Of a stretch of DNA of 64,000 nt, positions 1 through 11,689 are shown piece after piece; position 1 is the stretch's first letter; the number at the start of each line of letters is the position of its first letter. The notes under the pieces were generated by a model that saw only the letters and a list, made by a program, of their open reading frames with translations, was not told the origin of the DNA and did no database searches. The stretch comes from Sinotaia quadrata (lineage: Eukaryota > Mollusca > Gastropoda > Architaenioglossa > Viviparidae). Made by a program: the position numbers and the translations under genes. The stretch lies in NCBI GenBank assembly GCA_028829895.1, contig CM054184.1:27098701-27162700 (forward strand), written 5' to 3'.

Positions 1-109
1 AATGATCCACAATATCCGTTTATTAGTCAACATTCTCTCTTTAATAGAACAATTGATAGATGTTATCTTTTTAAAGATTATTTGCTATCCATTCACTTGT
101 TGTAACCTT

Positions 110-290
110 TTCTTTCATGGCTATATGTTACCCAATTATTAGTTATATGTTATCTGTTGAGACGTTGTATGCTATCCCTTAATTTTTAATTGTTATTAAT
201 TGAATGCTTTAATGTTATCCCTTTAATTATTTTTATATGTTATCCCCTTCATTTTTATATGATATCCCTGTATGATGATTGTGTATCCCT
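110..290. repeat. Degenerate short repeat
   Basis: Loose copies of atatgttatccc about every 25-40 bases. 1-109 and 291-690 are AT-rich with nothing recognisable. Confidence 0.5.
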
Positions 291-689
291 TTCAAATCTT
301 CCGACAGTGCACCTCGCGTGTGTTACCTGTTTCCTCAAAAGCAGAGGTTCTTAACATTTGGGGGTGGGATCTGATTTTGGCAGTTTGGTGAATGTATAGA
401 CTCTTTCTCAGAATGTTATTTAAAAATGAACAAGATAAAATACAAAAGAAACCAATTATACCGATATATAGTTATCAAAATATTATGAAACAAATTTGGT
501 GTATAATAATATATTTGCTCTTGATTTAACACATTAAATAGCAAAACAATATTTTTAAAATATCAGAAAAAATGCAAACATTGGCGGTGACAATAAAGAT
601 GTACTTTTTCCTCCATCTAATTTCAAGGACTCCTTGAAAACTCTGCCTGTTAAGAACCTTCGCTTTAAAGTTTATAAACCTTTTTGTCT

Positions 690-975
690 TCCTGGCCAAA
701 ACTGCTTAGAGCAGTGGTCTCTCCAAACTTTTATTGGCCAGGTCTGTATAGAGCAGTGTCCCCAACCTTTCAGTGGCCAAATCTGTAATGAGGAGTGTCC
801 CCAACCTTTTAGTGGCCAAGACTGTAAAGAGCAATGTCCTCAACCTTTTAGTGTCCAAGACTGTAAAGGGCAGTGTCCTCAACCTTTTAGTGGCCAAGAC
901 TGTAAAGGGCAGTGTCCCCTACCTTTTAGTGGCCAAGACTGTAAAGGGCAGTGTCCTCAACCTTTTAGTGGCCAA
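690..975 (+). repeat. 39-bp minisatellite (13-residue Cys frame)
   Basis: Seven copies, core ccttttagtggccaagactg. The 39-bp length keeps a frame open (CPQPFSGQDCKGQ repeated), but there is no in-frame ATG upstream of the array, no splice context and no homology, so I do not call a gene. 976-1430 holds only AT-rich unique sequence. Confidence 0.9.
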
Positions 976-1431
976 AAGCATATCAAATTTTTAAAACAGT
1001 TTAGCGGGCGCCTGCACTTTTCAAAGTTTATTTTGTACTGGACATTAAATAATATGCAAAATATCATAACATATTAATCTATAACATTACATATATAATT
1101 TTCAGAAGGCTTTCATTAAATTGTTCGGCAATCACTCATTCACTGTTACTGTGTGAATGTGCTCTTTTCTAAAATCTACCTCGAAGATAAGTTAAGTTGT
1201 CTTCGGAATGTAAATTTCATAAACAGTTCTCATCTTAATTATTTTTAAATTAATTATTTTTAAAAGTACAATATTGTTGTAAGTCGTGGTCCAGTTTTAT
1301 CATTCTTACTTTAACATAAATAGCTATATACAATTAATTAAAAGTTCTTTGTTTTGTTACTTGTACCTTGAATATTTAATTCAAACATACAATACGGAAA
1401 AAGTTAAACAAGTTTTAATCATAAGTACTCC

Positions 1432-1640
1432 TTAGCACTGAATGGAGAAAATGTATTATTAATTCAAGCACTATATGTAATACGTTGGGTGTGATTTTTA
1501 GCACTGAATGGAGAAAATGTATTATTAATTCAAGCACTATATGTAATACGTTGGGTGTGATTTTTAGCACTGAATGGAGAAAATGTATTATTAATTCAAG
1601 CACTATACGTAATACGTTGGTGTGATTTTTAGCACTGCAT
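1432..1640. repeat. 66-bp minisatellite, 3 copies
   Basis: Starts gcactgaatggagaaaatg at 1435, 1501 and 1567, nearly identical. 1641-1924 is unique and featureless. Confidence 0.92.
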
Positions 1641-1924
1641 CCCTCAGCCCGTTTTGGAAGTGTGGAGAGTAAATTGATATTCTCGGTAATAAGAAATTGT
1701 CAAGATGTGCTTTGACTTTATTATGTTCATCGTTGAAAAAGGAGTGTCATATCAATAAGTGAAATCGAAATAGGATTTTGTTTTGAATATTACAATTGTT
1801 AAAGCCAGTTTTCAAACATTACAATTTGTGTCTCACAATATTAGAATTGTATAATTTTTAAGTTCTAAAATCTCTAATTCCATTTCTTCTTTTCATACGT
1901 GAATGAGTTTTACAATCGATGCCG

Positions 1925-2500
1925 TCATTTTTATTTCACGTGTTTCTCTTTGCGTGTTGTAGAACACAGATGAGACGTCATTTTTATGTCACGTGTTTCT
2001 CTTTGCGTGTTGTAGAACACAGATGAGACGTCATTTTTATGTCACGTGTTTCTCTTGCGTGTTGTAGAACACAGATGAGACGTCATTTTTATGTCACGTG
2101 TTTCTCTTGCGTGTTGTAGAACACAGATGAGACGTCATTTTTATGTCACGTGTTTCTCTTGCGTGTTGTAGAACACAGATGAGACGATATTTTATTTCAC
2201 GTGTTTCTCCTGCGTGTTGTAGAACACAGATGAGACGATATTTTATTTCACGTGTTTCTCCTGCGTGTTGTAGAACACAGATGAGACGATATTTTATTTC
2301 ACGTGTTTCTCCTGCATGTTGTAGAACACAGATGAGACGATATTTTATTTCACGTGTTTCTCTTTGCATGTTGTAGAACACAGATGAGACGATATTTTAT
2401 TTCACGTGTTTCTCTTGCATGTTATAGAACACAGATGAGACGATATTTTATTTCACGTGTTTCTCTTGCATGTTGTAGAACACAGATGAGACGATATTTT
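1925..2500. repeat. 51-53-bp minisatellite rich in CACGTG
   Basis: About eleven units. Each has an E-box palindrome in tttcacgtgtttctc, then gttgtagaacacagatgaga. The first five units contain cgtcatttttatg (half CRE), the later ones cgatattttat, so the array has two subfamilies with a sharp switch near 2185. The 51-bp units open frames on both strands, without coding evidence. Confidence 0.95.
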
Positions 2501-3000
2501 CTCGAGACCCAATCTGGGTGCTTTTCCGAAATTAGCTTTCTCAAGCAGAACAACAATTGTAGTAGTTTTCAGTAACTTTCCTTGTATCAGAAATGATGTG
2601 GTCAGCATACTTTGCCATCATATATCATGTGTATTTTTACACTTACACACTGGGTGTAGAGACTTCTCGCATCTACCATGGTCGTAACAGTTTATAAATC
2701 AGTAAACCGGGAGATCTAATGTAAACCAAAATAAGGCTGCTTCTTCCCTGTAAAATAGAATCAGGGAACAAGTGTTAAGTTTCTAGTTTATTCGTCTCTT
2801 ACATTTAAGTCTCAACTTACAGTTTCCTGCAAGTCTATTTAGTATATGTGCGTTCAGCATAATAAATACAACATATCAATTTTATGAACGTATTCACTAC
2901 AAACAATGGCAAGTGTTTAGCATACTACACACGAGCGTCATACTTCACAATTTGTAGAAATAATAGTCTACTCACATAATAATCTCTACATAAAATGCAA

Positions 3001-3410
3001 GTACAACATAGCAATAGCAAAATGCACAAAATATTTCTAAGTCCATTCTTTCTCAACCAGTCAGTTAACTCACCATTATGCTAATGGCCACCTTTCTTGT
3101 CCGGATCTCTTGCCACATAACTTTCAAAGTGATTAGACAATAGAAGTAGGCCTATTTACAATATGTCAACTTTTGATCTCAGCCCATTGGCTGGTCTCGA
3201 TCTTATAAATTTTAATCATTACATAATAAAAACAACTCATCCACCTAAAACAGATTTAGCAAGTCTAGCGCATTCTTTATCTGTGATGTTTACTTCCAAC
3301 TTTGACACTTACAGAAATATCAGAAAAAACAGTGCCAAGATCGGGTTACTTTGACATTTAACAATTTATATAACAATTAAGTTTACAAATAGGGATAGGC
3401 AAATGTACTT
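3001..3410. repeat. Dispersed repeat, copy 1
   Basis: Shares ordered blocks with 7250-7800: aaatatttctaagtcca, cagtcagt, tcaccat, ccgga, aagtgattaga, cccattgg, catttaaca/catataaca and aatagggataggcaaa. Differences suggest old divergence. No coding potential; a non-autonomous element is the likeliest identity. A 33-bp minisatellite starts exactly at its right end. Confidence 0.65.
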
Positions 3411-3960
3411 TGCCTCACCTGTCAAATCACACACCAAACTCTCTGTCAATACCTATCAAATCACACACCAAACTCTCTGTCAATGTCTATCAAATCACAC
3501 TGGCACTCTCTGTCAATGTCTATCAAATCAAACTGGCACTCTCTATCAATGTCTATACACAATCACTCTATGTCAATGTCTATCATATCACACACCAAAC
3601 TCTATGTCAATGTCTCTCAAATCACACTGACACTCACTGTCAATGTCTATCAAATCACATTGGCACTCTCTGTCAATGTCTATCAATTCACACAGCCATT
3701 CTCTGTCAATGTCTATCAAATCACACTGACATCCTGTCAATGTCTATCAAATCACATTGATACTCACTGTCAGTGTCTATCAAATCACACTGACACTCAC
3801 TGTCAATGTCTATCAAATCACACTGACACTCTGTCAATGTCTATCAATTCACACAGCCACTCTCTGTCAATGTCTAGCAAACCACACATCCACTCTCTGT
3901 CAATGTTTATCAAACCACACATCCACCATATGTCAAATCACACATCCACTCGCTGGCTAG
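3411..3960. repeat. 33-bp minisatellite, about 16 copies
   Basis: Core ctgtcaatgtctatcaaatc. Variation in the cactggcac/cactgacac part. Three open frames result from the 33-bp length. 2501-3000 before the neighbouring dispersed repeat is unique AT-rich sequence. Confidence 0.93.
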
Positions 3961-4720
3961 GAATTGTCGAGTTGAGCTTTGTAATATGCTTAAAGATTTT
4001 AATTAATATAAAGGGCTAATAAAACTACCCGTGATTGTTTACTTATTTCACTTACATGTATCAATGACCCGGTCCAACAAACATTGAATAACTTCACTAC
4101 ATGGAACATGGAACGATTCCGCACTACATGGAACATGGAACAACACCGGCAATCTTGCAGGAATTCGAATGTTTCATTAAGACAAGTTCTCGCAGGGAAG
4201 GCTTTGGCCGCGCACATCATTGTCATGATTGGAGCAAGAAGGATTACTGTCCTTGATGCTTTGGGTTGAATCGCTTGCTAGGTGAAGGGAGCTGAATTCT
4301 TTCAGCCTGGGGGTCAAATCTGCCTAGCTTTCTGAAAGGGATGAAGTCAGACACACCGCTTTATAGAGTGTGGGGACTGGCAGTAATTAAGGGTTGGTAA
4401 CTGATCATGCAAGTAGGTTCTTGACGGATTCAGCACCGAGAGGGCTGTCCCAGAGTTAGACACCTCTTTCTCTAATAACGCAATTGATTCTCTCAGCACC
4501 TGCGCAGCAAGTACGAGAAAGGCAACTCTGTCAACATCTAATGGACCAGAGCAAGTCTATTCTCCTTCGTATTCGCTAATAGATTCATCTTTCATGCAGT
4601 TAAATACAAGCTCAGCATTAACTTTCTCCAAAGAAAAATATAGATTAGAAAATATTAAGTCGAGAATAGAATTATTAATAAATTTATACAGGATGTAAGT
4701 TGTCAACAAGTCGCCTGCTT
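3961..4720. other. Unique intergenic/intronic stretch
   Basis: Moderate GC, no recognisable gene. A 21-bp duplication (actacatggaacatggaac) lies at 4098-4142. Short frames on both strands show no homology or splice signals I trust. Confidence 0.5.
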
Positions 4721-4721
4721 C

Positions 4722-5100
4722 TGACATAAGCATTGTGTTTGTCATAACATAATTTTATTCTCCTATGACAATTATTGTGTTTGTCATGGCTTAATTTTAT
4801 CCTCTTATGACCTAAGTATTGTATTTGTCATAAACTGTTCCTTAACATTGTGATTGTCGTAAATCGTATCCTAACATGTGATTGTCGTAAATCGTATCCA
4901 ATGACCTAAGTACTGTGTTTGTCATAAACTGTTTCTTAACATTGTGATTGTCGTAAATCGTATCCTAACAGTGTGATTGTCGTAAACCGTATCCTAACAT
5001 TGTGATTGCCGTAAACCGTATCCTAAAATTGTGATTGTCGTAAACCGTATCCTAACATTGCGATTGTCGTAAACCGTATCCTAACATTGCGATTGTCATG
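4722..5100. repeat. 29-bp minisatellite, about 12 copies
   Basis: Core attgtgattgtcgtaaa with cgtatcctaac. The left part is more diverged. 5101-5614 is unique AT-rich sequence. Confidence 0.88.
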
Positions 5101-5614
5101 TATATATTTGGACAATTAAACCATTGCATAATCTCGACTTAATGTTTACACTTCCCACAGGTATGTTAGTGTTCAATTATATATAAAACCAATGCAATAC
5201 CAACATTCAAATCGCTTTATAGGTGTACAAAACAAAACCAAATTCACGTGTCATCGTACTGACTAAATATCCTTCAAGGACTATATACATATAATAACTA
5301 TAGTATGATAAGAGTGAAACGAGTATACAGTGAGGTCAGCAAAACAAAATTGTCATTGACTTTTGCGATAACATTTCGAGACGAATCCCGGCATGCAACA
5401 AATTTTACTGAGAAATATTTGTGTTAACGACACTTAGTGAACAGCAGTATCGTGAGGTAAGCTAAGTTCCCCTCAACATTGTTAACGACACTTTTATAAA
5501 ACTTTAGTTTATTGCATTTGTAACAATTGTTAATTCAACTTGACAATTCAGGATACAACTATCTAACATAATTCATGGTGTAATTATCTAGCTTGACAAT
5601 TATCCTAGAATAGG

Positions 5615-5790
5615 CATCAGAAGTCAAATTATATATATAGAGAGAAGTCAAATTATATATAGAGAGAGAAGTCAAATTATATGTAGAGAGAGAAGTCAAA
5701 TTATATGTAGAGAGAGAAGTCAAATTATATATAGAGAGAGAAGTCAAATTATATATAGAAAGAGAAGTCAAATTATATATATATTCAAGT
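5615..5790. repeat. 24-bp minisatellite, about 7 copies
   Basis: Core gaagtcaaattatatatag with aga repeats. 5791-6159 is unique, with no gene seen. Confidence 0.92.
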
Positions 5791-6159
5791 TCATTGATAT
5801 AGTTTCATCGTAGAAATGTGAGCGGAGATTTAGAAAGATAATTAATTATAGTCAATGTACATAACCTTTTCAATGAAGGCAGCTGTCGCTAGTGTGTGTT
5901 CACAATTAAGTAATTTGCAACAAGTTACTTTCTTTATTATTAGATGAAGGTCCAACATACCCATTCTAGATACATTATATAGTGTTCCAAAATCTTTGAT
6001 GAGCTCACTCGCACTCTGTGGAGAATCGTCCAGAACTTTATATGCGCTAACAAGCACACCATGAGGAATGTTCCAGAAACTTCATGAATTTTCGAGACCA
6101 AACTCAAGCCTCAATTTCCGTCAAATTGGCACTTGAATGGAATTCATAGGAATTAACTT

Positions 6160-6480
6160 ACAGCAACACATTAACTAATAAGTTCTATAACAATGCTGGA
6201 CACACACTAGCAACACATTAACTAATAAGTTCTAGGACACACACTAGCAACACATTAACTAATAAGTTCTAGGACACACACTAGCAACACATTAACTAAT
6301 AAGTTCTAGGACACTCACTAGCAACACATTAGAACTTATTAGTTAATGTGTTGCTAGTGTGTGTCCAACATTATTAGTTACACTAGCAACACATTAACTA
6401 ATAAGTTCTATGACAATGCTGGACACACACTAGCAACACATTAACGAATAAGTTCTATGACAATGCTGGACACACACTAG
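6160..6480. repeat. 37-46-bp minisatellite with one inverted unit
   Basis: Core ctagcaacacattaactaat, about seven copies. One copy near 6331-6366 is inverted and is the exact reverse complement of 6272-6307, giving a 36-bp perfect inverted repeat with a 23-base spacer. Confidence 0.92.
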
Positions 6481-6689
6481 CGTGATCCACGAGAATAAAA
6501 TAGTCACTGCAGTCTGAAGTGGATACAAAGTTACAAAACCTCTAAAGCATTACAGCATCAAAAGTAAAAAGGTCCACTCCTTTCTGCAAAAGTCAAATCA
6601 AGGGCAGTGCGAAGTTTCAGGCATATTTCATCTCTAAACTCCTTTCTGTCTTACAAACATTCTCAACTTACAAATCCTGAAACAATATT

Positions 6690-6995
6690 CATTAGCTCAA
6701 TACATTAGCTCAATACATCAGCTCAACATATTAGCTCAATACATTAGCTCAATACATCAGCTCAATACATCAGCTCAATACATTAGCTTAATACATCAAC
6801 TCAATACATTAACTCAATACATCAGCTCAATACATTAGCTCAATACATCAACTCAATACATTAACTCAATACATCAGCTCAATACATTAACTCAATACAT
6901 CAGCTCAATACATTAACTCAATACATCAGTTCAATACATTAACTCAATACATCAGCTCAATACATTAACTCAATACATTAGCTCAATACACACGC
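6690..6995. repeat. 13-bp minisatellite, about 22 copies
   Basis: Units ctcaatacattag and ctcaatacatcag, which alternate through much of the array (a 26-bp super-unit). Confidence 0.93.
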
Positions 6996-7044
6996 AGCAG
7001 ACGAAATAGAGCATCAATCAAAATTCACAAGTGTAATGTACAAC

Positions 7045-7235
7045 GTAGTCAAATTAGTGAGTATAGAACTAATGGTTGAATTACAATATAGTGAGTATAG
7101 AAATAATGGTTGAATTACAATATAGTGAGTATAGAACTAATGGTTGAATTACAATATAGTGAGTATAGAAATAATGGTTGAATTACAATATAGTGAGTAT
7201 AGAAATAATGGTTGAATTACAATATAGTATTCTTC
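7045..7235. repeat. 34-bp minisatellite, 5 copies
   Basis: Core gtgagtatagaactaatggt; aactaa and aaataa variants alternate. Confidence 0.92.
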
Positions 7236-7249
7236 AATTCAAACCATAG

Positions 7250-7800
7250 ATCAATAGCAACATGTATGAAATATTTCTAAGTCCAGTCTTTCTTTATCAG
7301 TCAGTAAATTCACCATAATCTAATAGTCACTTTTATGACCGGACTTGAATTACGTCAAGTGATTAGAATATAGAAATGTCTTCAACAAAGTAACTTTTGG
7401 TCTATCCCCATTGGACTTGAATTACGTCAAGTGATTAGAATATAGAAATGTCTTCAACAAAGTAACTTTTGGTCTATCCCCATTGGACTTGAATTACGTC
7501 AAGTGATTAGAATATAGAAATGTCTTCAACAAAGTAACTTTGGGTCTATCCCCGTTCGACGAAGTTGTTATGAACAAGTATGAGACTATTAGAAAAAAAT
7601 AATCATCCGCTTGGAACTGGTTTGGATTGCATCATCAAGTTCTAGCTTATTCTTTACCTGAGTTGTTATTTTAACACTGGTACTTACAAAAATGTCATCA
7701 TGCATAGTGCCCGAATGTCATGTTATGTTGACATATAACAATATATATCACAATTCAGTTCAGAAATAGGGATAGGCAAATTTACTTTACCACAGTATCT
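7250..7800. repeat. Dispersed repeat, copy 2, with internal 72-bp triplication
   Basis: Homologous to copies at 3001 and 34795. A 72-bp segment beginning ggacttgaattacgtcaa is present three times (7341, 7413, 7485), nearly identical. The right end, aatagggataggcaaa, matches copy 1, and again an unrelated minisatellite starts immediately after it. Confidence 0.7.
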
Positions 7801-8435
7801 GTCTTGATAACTCAGGGTATAACTATGTAATATGGTAATACAGTGTATAACTATGTAATATGGTAATACAGTGTATATCTGTATTTCATAATAACTCGGT
7901 ATTAAATATCTAACGATAATTCATGATATACCTATCTTACATGATAATTCAGAGCATAAATGAATAGCATGATAATTAAGGGTATAACTATCTTACCTGA
8001 TAATTCAGAGCATAAATGAATAGCATGATAATTAAGGGTATAACTATCTTACCTGATAATTCAGAGCATAAATGAATAGCATGATAATTAAGGGTATAAC
8101 TATCTTACCTGATAATTCAGAGCATAAATGAATAGCATGATAATTAAGGGTATAACTGTCTAATATGATAATTCAGGGTACAACTATCTAGCATGATATA
8201 TCATGATATCATCTAACATGATAACTCAGGATATATCTGTCTACTATGATAATTCAGTGTATAATTGTCTAACAAGAGAATTCATGGTATGTCTATCTAA
8301 CATGATTGCTCAGGGTATAACTAACATAATTCAGGGTGTAATTAGTATTGAACATGATAAATCAGAGTATAACTATGTAACATGATAACTGAGGGTATAA
8401 CTATCTCACATGATAACTCATAGTACAACTGTATA
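7800..8435. repeat. Composite minisatellite (about 32 and 59 bp)
   Basis: Loose units of gataattcagggtataact; in 7940-8150 a pair has fused into a 59-bp unit repeated about four times. Confidence 0.85.
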
Positions 8436-9100
8436 GCACGAGGTTTAAAGAACTATTCGCTAGCCCGCTTCTTTAACCATTACTTGCCCTAAAAGGAAAG
8501 AAGGGATCTTTCCAAACGATTTATGTCTCGTCCACTGAGCCCAGTTTCATCCAAGCAGTCCAAACAAGACATCGAGTGTTCCGAAATAGCCATCTCACCC
8601 AGCCATCTTGTCTTGTTAACAAGGTCGAAAGACTTAATTTCATTCACTACGTGCCAATATTTCTGCGTACGAAATCCAGGCAAAGGTACAGCCCCATCTG
8701 ATTTTCCTTGCATTCATATTTCGCATGTCCAACTTCGTCTCTCCCCACACACGCGCCGGATCAAAGTGACCAGAATTAGCTCCCCTGGTTGTCACTTACG
8801 GAATCCGAAGTGATATTGATGTGCGGCTTACAACACTATCGACGCACGGGCGATGATGGCGGATGTCCAAAGCAATCGTTCTTCTTTGTTCGAATGAGAT
8901 AAATTAATTAAATCACTCCTATGAAGATTTTGATTGAATAAATAATATAACCAGCTTTACACACGTCTTCAAAATACAAATAGGCAAGCATCAATCACAC
9001 GTGAGAGTTCCAATAAACGTAGTCTCACATATTTTGACTGACGTTAAGAAAAACGCCTCCTCCATAAATGCAAATCCAGTTCACAGACCCCAGACCCCGA
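8436..9100. other. Unique GC-richer island
   Basis: No tandem structure. Open frames of 74-96 codons on both strands (8489-8813) match nothing I know. Could be an ancient element or regulatory DNA; no gene is called. Confidence 0.35.
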
Positions 9101-10030
9101 GCTTGTATATCTGCGCTCTAGCTTGTATATCTGTGCCCTAGCTTTTATATCTATGTTCTAGCTTGCATATATGTCCTAGCGTTTGCTTCTGTGTGCTAAC
9201 TTTTATATCTGTGTCCTAGTTTTATATCTTTGTCCTAGTTTTTATGTGTCCTAGTTTTTATATTTTTGTCCTAGGTTTTATATCTTTGTGTATCTAGCTT
9301 GTATATCTGTGCCCTAGCTTTTATATCTATGTTCTAGCTTGCATATATGTCCTAGCGTTTGCTTCTGTGTGCTAACTTTTATATCTTTGTCCTAGTTTTT
9401 ATATCTTTTGTCCTAGTTTTTATATCTGTGTCCTAGTTTTATATCTTTGTCCTAGTTTTTATATCTTTGTTCCTAGTTTTTATGTGTCCTAGTTTTTATA
9501 TTTTTGTCCTAGTTTTATATCTTTGTCCTAGTTTTTATATCTTTGTCCTAGTTTTATATCTTTGTCCTAGTTTTATATCTTTATTCCTAGTTTTTATATC
9601 TTTGTCCTAATTTTTATATCTGTGTATTAACTTTTATATCTGTTATAGCTTTGTATCTATGTCCTTGTTTGTATATCTAAATCATAGTTTTTATATCTTT
9701 GTTCCTAGTTTTTATATCTATGTCCTAGTTTTTATATCTATGTCCTAGTTTTTATATCTATGTCCTAGTTTTTATATCTATGTCCTAGTTTTTATATCTT
9801 TGTCCTAGTTTTTATATCTTTGTCCTAGTTTTATATCTTTGTCCTAGTTTTATATCTTTATTCCTAGTTTTTATATCTTTGTCCTAATTTTTATATCTGT
9901 GTATTAACTTTTATATATGTTATAGCTTTGTATTTATGTCCTTGTTTGTATATCTAAATCATAGTTTTTATATCTTTGTTCCTAGTTTTTATATATGTGT
10001 CCTAACATTTATATCTTTATACCTAGCTGT
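9100..10030. repeat. 20-21-bp minisatellite, about 45 copies
   Basis: Core tttatatctttgtcctagt. Longer blocks are themselves duplicated: the series around 9105-9210 recurs at 9290-9395, and 9540-9690 recurs at 9825-9990. This shows segmental copying inside the array. Confidence 0.92.
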
Positions 10031-10039
10031 TATGGACTC

Positions 10040-10285
10040 TGCGCTTTAATGTGTACCGTTGTGCACAACGTAAGAAATCAATAAAATGTGTACAGTTGTG
10101 AACACCATACAAAATTTATAATTTGAACAGTTGCCCGATGCGGTAAAATGTCATGTTATACCACTGATCATTAGGAAAGACATCAATAATGTGTACTGTT
10201 GTCTATACCGAAACAAAATAATTTATTTTTAATTTGCCCATAAGTACATCTTACAGTGTGAAATCATTCATTTTTTTTATTGTTG
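10040..10285. repeat. Degenerate 55-70-bp repeat
   Basis: gtgtaccgttgtgcacaac, gtgtacagttgtgaacacc and gtgtactgttgtctatacc mark three diverged units. Confidence 0.55.
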
Positions 10286-10865
10286 TCCTTAACGACGTGA
10301 TAATTCAATTTACTTCTGTTAAGAAGCATACATGTTTAATATTTACATTGTTATAACGACGTGATAATTCAATTTACTTCTGTTAAGAAGCATGCATGTT
10401 TAATATTTACATTGTTATAACGACATGTTTAATATTTACATTGTTATAACGACATGTTTAATATTTACATTGTTATAACGACATGTTTAATATTTACATT
10501 GTTATAACGACATGTTTAATATTTACATTGTTATAACGACATGTTTAATATTTACATTGGTATAACGACGTGTTTAATATTTACATTGTTATAACGACAT
10601 GTTTAATATTTACATTGTTATAACGACGTGTTTAATATTTACATTGTTATAACGACATGTTTAATATTTACATTGTTATAACGACATGTTTAATATTTAC
10701 ATTGTTATAACGACATGTTTAATATTTACATTGGTATAACGACATGTTTAATATTTACATTGTTATAACGACATGTTTAATATTTACATTGGTATAACGA
10801 CATGTTTAATATTTACATTGTTATAACGACATGTTTAATATTTACATTGGTATAACGACATATAT
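10285..10865. repeat. 29-bp minisatellite, about 16 copies, plus 72-bp duplication
   Basis: Core gacatgtttaatatttacat. The array begins with a longer duplicated unit (10293-10425) whose right end supplied the 29-bp unit. 10866-11005 is unique. Confidence 0.93.
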
Positions 10866-11004
10866 CAGTAACAAATATTTCTGGGGAAAAAATACTGCGG
10901 CACATTTGATCTGAGTCGAAAATGGATGATACACATTAAGAACAAATTATTTGAAATTATTTTTTCCCTACTTAATTTCCACAAGCCGATGCTAATCATC
11001 CTCC

Positions 11005-11220
11005 TGAACCGCCTTGTCCCAGTTCAAAAGATCATTGTGGTCAGTTCCGGGCCCCTAAGATTATCTTGTCCCATTTCAAAAGATCATTCTGGTCAGTTTC
11101 AGGCCCCTAAGATTACCTTGTCCCAGTTCAAAAGATTATTCTGGTCAGTTCCGGGCCCCTAAGTTTACCTTGTGACAGTAATAAATCATTTTGGCCCATC
11201 AAGGGCCGCCTAGATTATCT
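11005..11220. repeat. 54-bp minisatellite, about 4 copies
   Basis: Core tcagttccgggcccctaag with cagttcaaaagatcattc; the fourth copy is diverged. 11221-11441 is unique. Confidence 0.85.
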
Positions 11221-11441
11221 TCTGACAATAGTAGTAGATTCCAGCCTTGCTAGATTTCCTCTGACAATATTAAATTATATTATTCCGGTCTGCTCCGGAC
11301 GTCTACGATTATCCTGTAATGATAATAGTTGAAGATCATGAGGCCCAGGTATGTATTTGTTATCACAGTTGGAGTTGCCTCCGTCTCAGCCTTTAAGTCT
11401 TCTTTCTAAAATTCTAATGGATCTATGAATCTATGTCTTCT

Positions 11442-11685
11442 AAGTCGAAAAGCTCCACACAAACGACGTCCCAAGTCGAAAAGCTCCACACAAACAACGT
11501 CCCAAGTCGAAAAGCTCCACACAAACAACGTCCCAAGTCGAAAGGCTCCACACAAACAACGTCCCAAGTCGAAAAGCTCCACACAAACAACGTCCCAAGT
11601 CGAAAAGCTCCACACAAACAACGTCCCAAGTCGAAAAGCTCCACACAAACAACGTCCCAAGTCGAAAAGCTCCAACAAACTTTAT
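11442..11685. repeat. 31-bp minisatellite, 8 copies
   Basis: Core aagtcgaaaagctccacac. Very homogeneous, hence recent. A 31-bp unit keeps no frame for more than three units, but stop codons are absent, so long frames appear on both strands. Confidence 0.95.
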
Positions 11686-11689
11686 AGAA

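Noticed and set aside
8489..8813. Frames of 74 and 96 codons on opposite strands in a GC-richer island
   Set aside because: No recognisable domain, no splice sites placing them in a gene; listed only as unique sequence.
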